Shown: positions 1 to 8,155 of the stretch, one piece after another | Position numbering within the stretch: the first letter of the stretch is position 1 | Layout of the letters: the number at the start of each line of letters is the position of its first letter | NCBI GenBank assembly: GCA_958451615.1 | Contig: CAUDQR010000005.1 | Coordinates: 47,024-111,023 of the forward strand | From: an uncultured Collinsella sp. | GTDB lineage: Bacteria; Actinomycetota; Coriobacteriia; Coriobacteriales; Coriobacteriaceae | Direction of reading: 5' to 3' | Length of the DNA: 64,000 bases | The notes under the pieces: generated by a model | Seen by the model: only the letters and a program-made list of their open reading frames with translations | Database searches by the model: none | What the model was told of the DNA's origin: nothing | Translations under genes and position numbers: made by a program

Positions 1-1200
1 GCCCAGGCTTGGCCGCAGTTGCAAGCAAATGCGGCCGCTGCCGGTGAGCCGCCGTTTCCCACGCCCGCCCAGATGATCGAGCGCACCTTTGTGGGAAATG
101 TTGCCTTTGAGGGTGATGTGACTGAGGAAACTGAGGGGTCTCGCGTAATTGCGCAGGCGATTCTGGATGATGATCCGCGTACGTTATGGTTGCTCAGCTG
201 GGGTGGTATGAATACGATCGTTCGCGCCCTCATGAGTATTGCCGAGCGCTATCGCGCCACGCCCGAGTGGCCCGCCGTGCAGCAGCAGGTCTATCAGAAG
301 GTGCGCGTGATGGGCGTTGCCGATGGCGTGGGACAGGACAACTCGTGGCTCGACCATGGGCGCGAGCTCTTTCCCGAGCTCATCTTTTGGCGTACGCCCT
401 ATATGTATGGCAACTATTTCGACGCCAAAACAGCTCAGCCCGATACGCTGCCGCTGTTTAAGGCTCCCTGGCCCGAGCAGAATCTCACGCAGGGCAACGG
501 CCCCCTCATGGCACGCTATATGCTCTATGGCGATGGTAAGGTCTACGAAAACGAGCCTGAGCGCTTTCAGTTTGGCAAGCATGCCCGTCTGGATTGGGGC
601 CTGGAAGGCATGCCCGCGATGCAGTTTGAGCGCGGCGATTTTATGGCCGAAGGCGACAGCATGACCTATATTCCGCTGCTGCCGTTTGGCCTGCGCGGTA
701 TCGACGACCGCGGCTTCGATACGCTGCTGGGACGCATGTTTTTTGATGGGCATCCCGATGCGAACGCGCCCGCCGGTTTTGCCTCCATCGGCACGCCCGC
801 AGACGACAATCTCAATCCCTATCTGCGTGCCTATCAGGAAGACTTTGCCGCCCGCGCGCAATGGTGTGCCCATGATCCGGCCATCTGCTCGCATCCGGCG
901 CATGTTGTCGAGGTCACTGCCGACCGCAGCGCCACAGCCGGCGAGCGCGTCAACCTTACAGCGACCATCGTCGACCCCGACGGCAAGGGCTTCGATGCAC
1001 ATTGGGATGTGGCCGTAGACCCATCGAGCTATGCAGACGTCCAGGATCTGTCGATGTGGCAAGAATGCACGGTAGACACCGCTTTCATCGTGCCCGCCGA
1101 CGCGCGACCCGGCGACCGCCTTGTGCTCACCCTCACCGTCCAGACGCGCGCCGAGCGCCCCTGCACCCGCTACGCCCAAATCGCCGTAACCGTGGCATAG
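1..1200 (+). CDS. DUF1593 / Sde182-type nucleoside-hydrolase-like protein, 3' part
   Basis: The frame is open from the first base, so the gene begins outside the window; the TTG at 19 is not a credible start. The visible ~400 residues contain the second half of a nucleoside-hydrolase-like domain (LWLLSWGGMNTIVRAL near residue 55, VADGVGQDNSW near 100) and, from about residue 290, a beta-rich Ig-like C-terminal domain ending at TAG 1198-1200. This order matches the DUF1593 family, typified by the cellulose-binding protein Sde182 of Saccharophagus. The N-terminal metal/ribose-binding part that would show whether it is catalytic is not in the window. Substrate is unknown; a role in extracellular glycan or glycoside handling is inference. 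The gene is followed by a palindrome-rich gap. Confidence 0.75.
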   Translation, partial: AQAWPQLQANAAAAGEPPFPTPAQMIERTFVGNVAFEGDVTEETEGSRVIAQAILDDDPRTLWLLSWGGMNTIVRALMSIAERYRATPEWPAVQQQVYQKVRVMGVADGVGQDNSWLDHGRELFPELIFWRTPYMYGNYFDAKTAQPDTLPLFKAPWPEQNLTQGNGPLMARYMLYGDGKVYENEPERFQFGKHARLDWGLEGMPAMQFERGDFMAEGDSMTYIPLLPFGLRGIDDRGFDTLLGRMFFDGHPDANAPAGFASIGTPADDNLNPYLRAYQEDFAARAQWCAHDPAICSHPAHVVEVTADRSATAGERVNLTATIVDPDGKGFDAHWDVAVDPSSYADVQDLSMWQECTVDTAFIVPADARPGDRLVLTLTVQTRAERPCTRYAQIAVTVA

Positions 1201-1290
1201 CAAGGGCGGCGCCCACATTCGGCAGCCGCCGCATTCGGCAAAGAGTGTCCCCAGGCGTCAAACGAGCGGGGATTTTTGGACACCCAAACA

Positions 1291-1358
1291 ACGAGAGTGG
1301 ACAATCTCCCACTTTGAGCCCACAAGCAGGCCAAAAATGGGAGATTATCCACTCTCGT
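1291..1358. repeat. Dispersed hairpin repeat, copy 1 (GAGAGTGGA arms)
   Basis: Arms at 1291-1311 and 1338-1358 pair over 21 bp with one mismatch. A second copy with an 18-bp perfect stem is at 10189-10252; the intervening sequence (ACTTTGAGCCCACAA...) is also conserved between copies. With the next element it fills most of the 1201-1548 gap, where I see no gene. Confidence 0.8.
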
Positions 1359-1367
1359 TCTGCGAGC

Positions 1368-1427
1368 ACTCATTGGGGACGTACTTAAATGAGTAGTTTC
1401 ACTCATTTAAGTACGTCCCCAATGAGT
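1368..1427. repeat. Perfect 27-bp palindrome of the TGGGGAC...CTTAAA family
   Basis: Arms 1368-1394 and 1401-1427 are perfectly complementary over 27 bp around a 6-nt loop. Each arm is itself bounded by ACTCAT/ATGAGT and carries the core TGGGGACGTACTTAAA. Related copies lie at 10122-10150, 10264-10290, 31763-31798, 40284-40312, 40365-40393, 43876-43935 and about 44035-44065. Confidence 0.85.
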
Positions 1428-1548
1428 AGGAAAAATGGGCCATGTGTCCCAGTTGTGGAGACTCGTTGAGCCGTCTGGGTATCGTGAAAGGCTGCGCACT
1501 CCCCCATCATCAAAAGTGACACACGCTACCAGTTGATGGGAGGCAGCC

Positions 1549-2286
1549 ATGGGCTTCTTTGACAAGATGTTCGAGAAGAAAGAGTGCGCGATTTGCGGTA
1601 CCGAGCTGGGACTTCTAGGTAAGACAAAAATCAATGAAGGCTACCTGTGCAAAGAGTGCGCCGGCAAGCTCTCCCCCTACTTTCACGGCTATCGCTCCAG
1701 CACCGCGGACGATATCCGCGAGCAGATCGCCTACCGCGAGGCCAATGCCGAGCGCTTGGCGTCGTTCAACCCCACGCGCACGCTTTCTGCCGGGCGCACC
1801 AACATCATGCTCGATGAGGACGCGGGCCTGCTGATCATCACCTCGCAGAGCCGCTGGCGCGACGCCAATCCCGACATCATCGAGTTCTCGCAGGTACTCG
1901 GCTGCGATATGGATATCGACGAGCATCGCACCGAAATCTATCGCGAGACCAAGGACGGCGAGCGCGAGAGCTACAATCCGCCGCGCTACGACCTGGATTA
2001 CGACTTTAATCTGACCATTCACGTCAACACGCCGTACTTTACCGAGATCAACCTGCGCGTGAACGACTCCACCATCGATCAGCGCGGCTCCATCGAATAC
2101 CGCGAGGCCAAGCGCCAGGCAACCGAGGTCCGCGACGCGCTGGTGCAGCTGCGCCAGGAGACGCGCGACAGCGTCGTGGCCGCCAAGGCCCCCAAGACCG
2201 CGGTGACCTGCCCCTTCTGCGGAGCCACCACCATTCCCGATGCCAGTGGGCGCTGCGAATACTGCGGCGGCGCCATCGGCGCATAG
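1549..2286 (+). CDS. DUF4428-type zinc-ribbon protein
   Basis: 245 residues. An N-terminal DUF4428-like zinc finger uses C13, C16, C34 and C37 (CAIC...CKEC); a C-terminal zinc ribbon uses C221, C224, C236 and C239 (CPFC...CEYC). The middle is a soluble alpha/beta region resembling the PH-like fold that follows DUF4428 in other proteins. The start is the ATG after GGGAGG (about 1539-1544). It begins a tight + strand set with a membrane zinc-ribbon protein, an SPFH protein and a lipoprotein, so a role with that membrane-associated complex is likely. The biochemical function of the family is not established. Confidence 0.8.
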   Translation: MGFFDKMFEKKECAICGTELGLLGKTKINEGYLCKECAGKLSPYFHGYRSSTADDIREQIAYREANAERLASFNPTRTLSAGRTNIMLDEDAGLLIITSQSRWRDANPDIIEFSQVLGCDMDIDEHRTEIYRETKDGERESYNPPRYDLDYDFNLTIHVNTPYFTEINLRVNDSTIDQRGSIEYREAKRQATEVRDALVQLRQETRDSVVAAKAPKTAVTCPFCGATTIPDASGRCEYCGGAIGA

Positions 2287-2310
2287 CCTCCGGCACGGAA
2301 AGGACCGATC

Positions 2311-3633
2311 ATGGCCTTCGAGAGCGTCAACTATCAGTGCCCTGCCTGCGGTGGTCCCCTGCATTTTGCCAGCGCCGAGCAAAAGCTTGTCTGCGACTAC
2401 TGTGACTCACGCTTTGAAGTCGAAGAAGTCGAGGCCCTCTATCGCGAGCGCCAGGACAAGGCAGATGCCAAAGCCGATGCCGCAGCCGCAGCTCCCAAAC
2501 CTGCTGCCGACGATGCCGTGCAGGAGCTCGCCCAAAACGCCGGCTACATCTGCTCGTCGTGCGGCGCCGAGCTCGTGTCCGACGGCACCGTCGCCGTCAC
2601 CACCTGCCCGTACTGCGGCAACTCCGCCGTGGCGCCCGGCCAGCTCTCTGGCGACTTCTCGCCCGACCTGGTGATTCCGTTTAAGCTCGGGCGCGACGAC
2701 GTCACGGCCGCACTCAAGGAACACTACAAGGGCAAGATCTTGCTGCCCAAGAGCTTTGTCACCGGCAACCACATCGACGAGGTCCAAGGTGTCTACGTGC
2801 CGTTTTGGCTCTACGGCGCCCGCGTGGACGGCGAAGTGTACTTTGACGCGACCAACGAGACCGTGACCGAGGAATCCGACCGCACCGTCACGACCACCGA
2901 CCACTACGATGCCTATCGCAAGGGCAATATCTCGTTTAAGCGCGTGCCCGTCGACGGATCGTCCAAGATGCCCGACGGCCACATGGACGCCATCGAGCCG
3001 TTTGACTACGACGCGCTGCGTCCGTTCTCGGTCGCATATATGCCCGGCTACATCGCCAACCGTTACGACGAGGACTGCGAGACCTGCAAGGCGCGCGCCG
3101 AGCGCCGTATGGAAGAAAGCACGATCTCGGCCCTGCGCGAGACTGTCGTCGACGAATACGACGATGCCACGGTCGAAAGCAAGCAGCTCGACTACACCTG
3201 GGAAGACAGCGACTACGCCCTGTTCCCCGTCTGGATGCTCTCCACCTCGTGGAACGGCAAGAGCTACCTGTTTGCCATGAACGGCCAGACCGGCCGCTTG
3301 GTCGGCGAGCTCCCCTGCTCCAAGCCCAAGCTCGCTATTGCCTCGGTGCTGTTCTTTGTGATCGGATTTATCCTCTCCCAGATTCTCTTTATGGGTGAGA
3401 ACGCCTTCGATCCGGATTACCTCGCCTTTGATATCGAGGGCATCCTCATCAACATCGTCGCGCCGCTGATCATCGTGATTATCGGAGACGTGCTACTGGT
3501 AGGCCAGCTCAAGACGGCCAACGAGGCCACCCACGCCGGCGAGTACTGCGGCGAGCTCGACCTGACCGAGAAGCACGACACCTTCAACCACACCGAGACC
3601 ACCGTTGTCATGAAAGACGACAAGGACGACTAA
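2311..3633 (+). CDS. TFIIB-type zinc-ribbon membrane protein (YdjG-like)
   Basis: 440 residues. Two zinc ribbons are visible: C10/C13/C28/C31 and C81/C84/C99/C102, joined by an Ala/Lys/Asp-rich linker. A large soluble domain (about 110-340) follows, then two hydrophobic segments (about 346-367 and 388-408) and a charged tail. This architecture matches proteins annotated as TFIIB-type zinc-ribbon or 'PriA-like', including B. subtilis YdjG, which works with YdjI and PspA in membrane-stress adaptation. It is not a helicase: no Walker or DEAD motifs are present. It lies 24 bp after the DUF4428 gene and 48 bp before the SPFH gene. Function here is inferred from architecture and neighbours. Confidence 0.75.
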   Translation: MAFESVNYQCPACGGPLHFASAEQKLVCDYCDSRFEVEEVEALYRERQDKADAKADAAAAAPKPAADDAVQELAQNAGYICSSCGAELVSDGTVAVTTCPYCGNSAVAPGQLSGDFSPDLVIPFKLGRDDVTAALKEHYKGKILLPKSFVTGNHIDEVQGVYVPFWLYGARVDGEVYFDATNETVTEESDRTVTTTDHYDAYRKGNISFKRVPVDGSSKMPDGHMDAIEPFDYDALRPFSVAYMPGYIANRYDEDCETCKARAERRMEESTISALRETVVDEYDDATVESKQLDYTWEDSDYALFPVWMLSTSWNGKSYLFAMNGQTGRLVGELPCSKPKLAIASVLFFVIGFILSQILFMGENAFDPDYLAFDIEGILINIVAPLIIVIIGDVLLVGQLKTANEATHAGEYCGELDLTEKHDTFNHTETTVVMKDDKDD

Positions 3634-3681
3634 GCAATCCGACCAATACCACCCGGCCTTTGACGAGAAAGGAAGATCACC

Positions 3682-4923
3682 ATGGGACTCTTGAAAGCTG
3701 GATTGGGTGCTGCCGGCGGCGTCATGGCCGACCAGTGGAAGGAATTTATCTATTGCGAATCGATGCCTGCTGACGTCTTGGCCTGCAAGGGCAGCAAACG
3801 CACCGGTGGCCGCAGCTCCAACACGCGCGGCGAGGACAACGTCATCTCCAACGGCTCGGTCATCGCCGTCAACGACGGCCAGGGCATGCTCGTGGTGCAA
3901 AACGGCAAGATCATCGAAGTCGCACTGGAGCCCGGTGAGTTCGTCTTCGATACCGGCAGCGAGCCGAGCGTCTTTAGCGGCAACCTGGGCGATTCCATCA
4001 AGGAGACCTTCGCCAATATCGGCAGCCGCTTTACCTTTGGCGGCGACGCGGGCAAGGACCAGCGCGTCTACTTCATCAACACCAAGGAGATCATCGGCAA
4101 CAAGTACGGCACCGCCTCGCCCGTGCCCTTCCGCGTGGTCGATAACAACATTGGCCTGGACGTTGACATCTCCGTGCGCTGCGGCGGCGAGTACTCGTAC
4201 CGCATCACCAACCCGCTGCTGTTCTACACCAACGTGTGCGGCAACGTGACCGATAGCTACACGCGCGACAAGATCGACAGCCAGCTTAAGTCCGAGCTGC
4301 TCACCGCCCTGCAGCCCGCCTTTGCCAAGATCTCGGAGATGGGCATTCGCTACAGCGCCATCCCCGGTCACACCACCGAGCTCGCCCGCGCGCTCAACGA
4401 GGTCCTCTCTGCCGACTGGCGCGACCTGCGTGGTGTCGAGATCGTGAGCTTTGGCGTCAACTCCATCGCAGCCTCGCAAGAAGACGAGCAGATGATCAAG
4501 GACCTGCAGAAAGCCGCCGTCATGCGCGATCCCACTATGGCGGCAGCCAACATTGCCAGCGCCCAGAGCGACGCAATGCGCGCGGCAGCCGCCAATCCCA
4601 ACGGCGCGATGGCAGGCTTTATGGGCATGGGCATGGCAGGTGGCATGGGCGGCATGAACGCCAGCCAGCTGTTCGCCGCCGGCCAGGCACAGCAGCAGGC
4701 CGCCCCGCAGCCGGCTCCGGCACCCGCTCCCGCACCGGCTCCTGCCGCTGCCCCCGCGGCCGGCACATGGACCTGCAGCTGCGGCGCCACCAACACCGGC
4801 AAGTTCTGCTCCGAGTGTGGCAGTCCCGCACCCGCCCCGGCACCGGCCAAGTGGTTCTGCCCCAACTGCGGCAGCGAAAACGGCGGCAAGTTCTGCAGCA
4901 ACTGCGGAACGCCCAGGCCCTAG
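3682..4923 (+). CDS. SPFH-domain protein with C-terminal zinc ribbons (YdjI-like)
   Basis: 413 residues. The N-terminal two-thirds is an SPFH/band-7 domain of the 'virion core protein' type (early residues WKEFIYCESMPADVLACKG, then the conserved FxIDxGSE-like stretch). It is followed by a Gly/Met-rich stretch (about 312-327), a Pro/Ala repeat linker and paired zinc ribbons at the C-terminus (CSCG, CSECG, CPNCG, CSNCG). B. subtilis YdjI has the same layout and recruits PspA to membranes with YdjG and YdjH. SD AAAGGAAG precedes the ATG. Together with the upstream zinc-ribbon membrane protein it suggests a membrane scaffold; no PspA gene is present in the window. Confidence 0.82.
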   Translation: MGLLKAGLGAAGGVMADQWKEFIYCESMPADVLACKGSKRTGGRSSNTRGEDNVISNGSVIAVNDGQGMLVVQNGKIIEVALEPGEFVFDTGSEPSVFSGNLGDSIKETFANIGSRFTFGGDAGKDQRVYFINTKEIIGNKYGTASPVPFRVVDNNIGLDVDISVRCGGEYSYRITNPLLFYTNVCGNVTDSYTRDKIDSQLKSELLTALQPAFAKISEMGIRYSAIPGHTTELARALNEVLSADWRDLRGVEIVSFGVNSIAASQEDEQMIKDLQKAAVMRDPTMAAANIASAQSDAMRAAAANPNGAMAGFMGMGMAGGMGGMNASQLFAAGQAQQQAAPQPAPAPAPAPAPAAAPAAGTWTCSCGATNTGKFCSECGSPAPAPAPAKWFCPNCGSENGGKFCSNCGTPRP

Positions 4924-5003
4924 CCCCTCTATCTGGTAATTGGCGGGGGATCCGCCACCCCCGCATTTGCTTCTATGGGTTTTTATACAAGAAGGAGGAC
5001 ACC

Positions 5004-5843
5004 ATGAAGACAACGTTCAAAAAGTCCGTACTCGCATTTTTGACATGCGTCCTGGCGCTCGCCTTTGCCCTCACGGGCTGCAGCGGCGGCAAAGACCCCA
5101 AGGCCAACTTTGTCGGCAGCTGGAAGCTCTCGGGTGGAACCACGGAGGGCGAAGAGCTGACCGATGAGTATATGGATATGTTCGAGGAATGGGGCATCAG
5201 CTGCATCTTGGTCCTGGACGAAGACGGCACGGGCAGCCTCGATTTGTTCTCCGAAGTTTCCGACCTAAAGTGGGAGGCCAAGGACGCTACCACCGCGAGT
5301 ATCACCGTCGACAAGGAGACGACCGACGTGAAGCTCGAGGACGGCAAGCTTGTCCTTGAGGACGGCGAGGACAAGCTCATCTTTAGCAAGTCCGATAAGG
5401 ACCTATCCGGTACCGTGAAGAAGGATCGCGAGGCCGCCGAGAAGGAAGAGGAAGTCGAGGAGGCCGTCGAAGACGGCGATGTCCAGAGCGTCGAAATCTC
5501 CCCCGCCGTCACCGTCGCCGATGACGATCTGTGCACCATCACCATCACCGAGAAGTTCAAGGACGAGTGGGACGACATCGGCTTTGTCGTCAACATCACC
5601 AACAAGAGCGACAAGGACCTGACCTTCTACGCTCCCACCGGCAAGACAAACGTCAACGGCACCATGAAGGAAGCCTGGTTCTCGGCCCACCTGATGCCCG
5701 ACACCAACGCCACCGAAGAGTTCACCTTCTCGAAGGGCACGCTTGACAGCTTCGACAGCCTGGTCAACACGACCATCGGCATCGACGCCTACCTGACCGA
5801 TTCCTACGAGGACGTCGCCTCCTACAGCGCAACCATCGCGTAG
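5004..5843 (+). CDS. Secreted lipoprotein, acidic, function unknown
   Basis: 279 residues. The start is ATG 5004 after SD AAGGAGG (about 4992-4998); the longer open frame upstream overlaps the SPFH gene and lacks an SD. The signal peptide ends in a lipobox LTGC, giving a lipidated cysteine near residue 26. The first mature domain resembles small lipocalin-like 'DUF' domains (NFVGSWKLSGG opening); the middle is a Glu/Lys-rich linker (about 130-155), followed by a second beta-rich domain resembling the extracellular domains fused to bacterial lipoproteins. It is the last gene of the zinc-ribbon/SPFH set and is followed by a strong hairpin at 5892-5926. Confidence 0.75.
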   Translation: MKTTFKKSVLAFLTCVLALAFALTGCSGGKDPKANFVGSWKLSGGTTEGEELTDEYMDMFEEWGISCILVLDEDGTGSLDLFSEVSDLKWEAKDATTASITVDKETTDVKLEDGKLVLEDGEDKLIFSKSDKDLSGTVKKDREAAEKEEEVEEAVEDGDVQSVEISPAVTVADDDLCTITITEKFKDEWDDIGFVVNITNKSDKDLTFYAPTGKTNVNGTMKEAWFSAHLMPDTNATEEFTFSKGTLDSFDSLVNTTIGIDAYLTDSYEDVASYSATIA

Positions 5844-5891
5844 CGGTAGACCACGACAGCCGCGGATTGGCGGACACATCCGCGCACACCA

Positions 5892-5926
5892 GACGGGGCC
5901 GCAGGAGTTGATCCTGCGGCCCCGTC
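5892..5926. terminator. Intrinsic terminator after the lipoprotein gene
   Basis: 15-bp perfect GC-rich stem (5892-5906 with 5912-5926), 5-nt loop, followed by GCTTTTA. It probably ends the + strand operon 1549-5843. A second hairpin at 5959-5999 (16 bp, one wobble) lies between it and the convergent regulator gene. Confidence 0.8.
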
Positions 5927-6035
5927 GCTTTTATGCCGACAGCACTGCCCATACAAGCAGGCCGCCCGCCGTTTTTAGATGCGAAACGGTGGGCGGCCTA
6001 TCTTTGCGGCGCCGGAACACGGGTGAGCGCGTCGA

Positions 6036-6659
6036 TTACGGGCGCTCCATGTTGGGAACGATGCTGCCCTCGGTCACCGCGCGCACAGCCAGGCGCATGA
6101 TGTTGTCGTAGCCGGTCTTGTTGAGAATCTCCGAGATGCGGCGTTTGATGGTGCCCTCGCTCATAAACAGCTCGGCCGCAATCTCGCGGCGGCTTTTACC
6201 CTCGCAGGCAAGGCGCAAGATCGACAGCTCGACATCGTCGAGGGCCGCCGTGCCGGAGAAGATGCTCTCGGGCGGCTTGGGAAACGTGCAGTAACCCGCC
6301 AGCGTGGAGCGCATCACGGCGAATAGCTCGTCGATACCGACGTTCTTGTACACAAAGCTGTCGACGCCCGCCTCGCGCGCCTGGTCCACAAAGGTGATCT
6401 CGGGCATACCCGTCATGATGATGATGCGACACTCGGGCAGTTGTTCTTTGATGCGCGCCGCCGCCACGATGCCGTTGGAATCGTGCTCGGTGCACACATC
6501 CATCAGTATCATGTCCGGACGCTCCTTGAGCACAACGTCCAAGGCATCCGAGGCGTCGGCGATCGCGGCGATAACGGTCATGTCGGGCTGGTCGCCCACG
6601 GAACGCGCCAGGCTCTCGCGCAAGATAGCCTGGTCTTCGACGATTAACACGCGGATCAT
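6036..6659 (-). CDS. NarL/LuxR-family response regulator
   Basis: 207 residues. Receiver domain at about 1-120, with acidic pocket residues E8/D9, phospho-acceptor D at LMDV (about residue 54), the switch Thr at IIIMTG and Lys at VYKN. The C-terminal LuxR helix-turn-helix follows (LSILRLACEGKSRREIAAEL...GTIKRRISEIL). The start overlaps the 3' end of the kinase gene by 4 bp, indicating translational coupling. It is the last gene of a three-protein signalling operon. Target genes are not evident; no adjacent transporter is present. Confidence 0.92.
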   Translation of the reverse strand: MIRVLIVEDQAILRESLARSVGDQPDMTVIAAIADASDALDVVLKERPDMILMDVCTEHDSNGIVAAARIKEQLPECRIIIMTGMPEITFVDQAREAGVDSFVYKNVGIDELFAVMRSTLAGYCTFPKPPESIFSGTAALDDVELSILRLACEGKSRREIAAELFMSEGTIKRRISEILNKTGYDNIMRLAVRAVTEGSIVPNMERP

Positions 6660-7867
6660 GAGCTTCTCCTTTGGACCGTGGCGTTGGAGGCGAGCGGGAT
6701 GGACACCGCAAGCGTAAAGGGCGGGGCGGCGTGGACTTCCAGGCTGCCGCCCAGATTCTGTGCGACATGCCTCATACCAGGGATACCCGTTCCCTCGCGA
6801 TACGATACGGGTGCAGGCGCGCCGTCGTTAGAAACGGTCATCCGCGCAACAGCGCCGTCTTCCGACATCTCCTGCCACAAGCGCACATGGACCCGATGCG
6901 CCTGCGCATGCTTGGTGGCATTGGTCGAGGCTTCGCGGATAATCTGCAGAAAGGCTGCCGCGACACGCACGTCCTCGGGCAGCGCGCCCTCAACATCGAT
7001 CTGCACACTCACCAGGCCAAAAGCATGGACGATATCGCCCAGTTGCTCTGTCGGTTCGGCGTCGCCCCCGCTGCGCAGATCGGCGGCGATCGAGCGCAAC
7101 AACGGGTCGATCTGCTCGAGCGACTCGTCGTCCAAGCGCCCCTCCTCCAAATAGCGATGAAGGATTGACAGGCGCTGGCCGATCACATCGTGAACGCGGG
7201 CACGCATGCGCAGATAGGCCGCGTTGTCGGCAACTTTTTTGACTTCTTCGATCTGGGCCTGGAGCTCTTGGCCCGCAAGCTCAAGCAGGTGGTTGGCTTG
7301 CGCCAGACGGTCATGCGCGTGCGCATACTCTGTCACATCCAGGCCGATAATGCGCTCGAACGAACGGCCCGAAACCATAACGTCATCGTGCACAAACAAG
7401 CGAATCTCGGCGGGAGAAACCTCAACCACAACGCGCGCCTCACCAAAGCGGTCCAGATTAATGCGCACGCGGTTCCTGCTGCTTTCGGGCATTTGCATAC
7501 TGAGTTTGCGCAGGTCGTTCCATGTACCGCTCATATCGCCTAGGTCGGTGGGCATATGAAGCTCCACCAGGTTTTTTCGCATGCAGCGGTTCATGAGCAG
7601 CGGACGGCCCCTCGGGTCCAGATACAGGATGCCCACGGGAATCACGTTGATGGTTTCAATCGTCGAGAACGCAGTGATATCTTCCTGGCGGTTACGGACG
7701 TCCATCAAGAGCGCCGCGATGGAGCGGAACAGGAAGAACGCTCCCTCTGCGATAAGGACAACGGCCCACGCCGAGCCCATGGCAAAAACCACCGGCGGTG
7801 TCACGGCGGCAATGAGTAGCAGCTCGGCCAGCATGACGGGGCGACGATAGTGCACCATAAGCACCAC
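6656..7867 (-). CDS. NarL-type sensor histidine kinase, catalytic ORF downstream of an in-frame stop
   Basis: 403 residues from the first GTG after the stop. It has one or two hydrophobic segments (about 12-48), a PAS-like region (about 70-180), a coiled coil and a HisKA_3 dimerisation domain with the phospho-acceptor His in RVHDVIGQRLS. A HATPase_c domain follows (N box REASTNATKHAQAH, G box EGTGIPGMRHVAQNLGG). The preceding ORF (7871-8155) is in the same frame, separated only by TAG at 7871-7873 and one codon, and encodes the missing N-terminal membrane helices. The gene is therefore either nonsense-disrupted or made as two chains, with re-initiation at GTG 7867 or ATG 7858. It overlaps the regulator gene by 4 bp. 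Confidence 0.85.
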   Translation of the reverse strand: MVLMVHYRRPVMLAELLLIAAVTPPVVFAMGSAWAVVLIAEGAFFLFRSIAALLMDVRNRQEDITAFSTIETINVIPVGILYLDPRGRPLLMNRCMRKNLVELHMPTDLGDMSGTWNDLRKLSMQMPESSRNRVRINLDRFGEARVVVEVSPAEIRLFVHDDVMVSGRSFERIIGLDVTEYAHAHDRLAQANHLLELAGQELQAQIEEVKKVADNAAYLRMRARVHDVIGQRLSILHRYLEEGRLDDESLEQIDPLLRSIAADLRSGGDAEPTEQLGDIVHAFGLVSVQIDVEGALPEDVRVAAAFLQIIREASTNATKHAQAHRVHVRLWQEMSEDGAVARMTVSNDGAPAPVSYREGTGIPGMRHVAQNLGGSLEVHAAPPFTLAVSIPLASNATVQRRSS

Positions 7868-7870
7868 GCC

Positions 7871-8155
7871 CTAGGCAAAGATCGCGGCATCGAGCCACAG
7901 CACTCCGCCCATTGCCCTGGCGCAAACATTGAGCGGCGCCACCAGATACGAGCCAGACGACGCGAATAAGATGAGCGCCGAAATCATCAGGTGAAGCACA
8001 AGGCTCGCCTCGTAGGCGCAAATCACCTTACGGTTATAGGACGAGCGGCGCGATGCGATGAGCGGGACGTGGATCGTCTGCAGACACGCAGCCAGGGCAA
8101 AGACAACATCGAGCGCAACGATTTGGGGAAGGATGAACGAAATCTGCATCGTCAC
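7871..8155 (-). CDS. N-terminal membrane segment of the interrupted sensor kinase
   Basis: About 92-94 residues (ATG 8149, or GTG 8155 overlapping the upstream stop). Three hydrophobic helices are visible (about 8-25, 50-68 and 75-93). It ends ...LWLDAAIFA at TAG 7871-7873, and the same frame continues as G-V-V-L-M into the kinase ORF. A single base change from TGG (Trp) would explain the stop. I see this as the 5' part of one kinase gene rather than an independent small protein; a deliberately split receptor cannot be excluded from one sequence. Confidence 0.7.
   Translation of the reverse strand: MTMQISFILPQIVALDVVFALAACLQTIHVPLIASRRSSYNRKVICAYEASLVLHLMISALILFASSGSYLVAPLNVCARAMGGVLWLDAAIFA

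Noticed and set aside
184..1218. Minus-strand frame of 344 codons opposite the DUF1593 gene
   Set aside because: Antisense shadow with no SD, and its codon composition is implied by the + strand gene.
2311..3633. PriA replication-restart helicase, a common automatic label for this family
   Set aside because: No Walker A/B or helicase motifs; the protein is zinc ribbons plus membrane helices.
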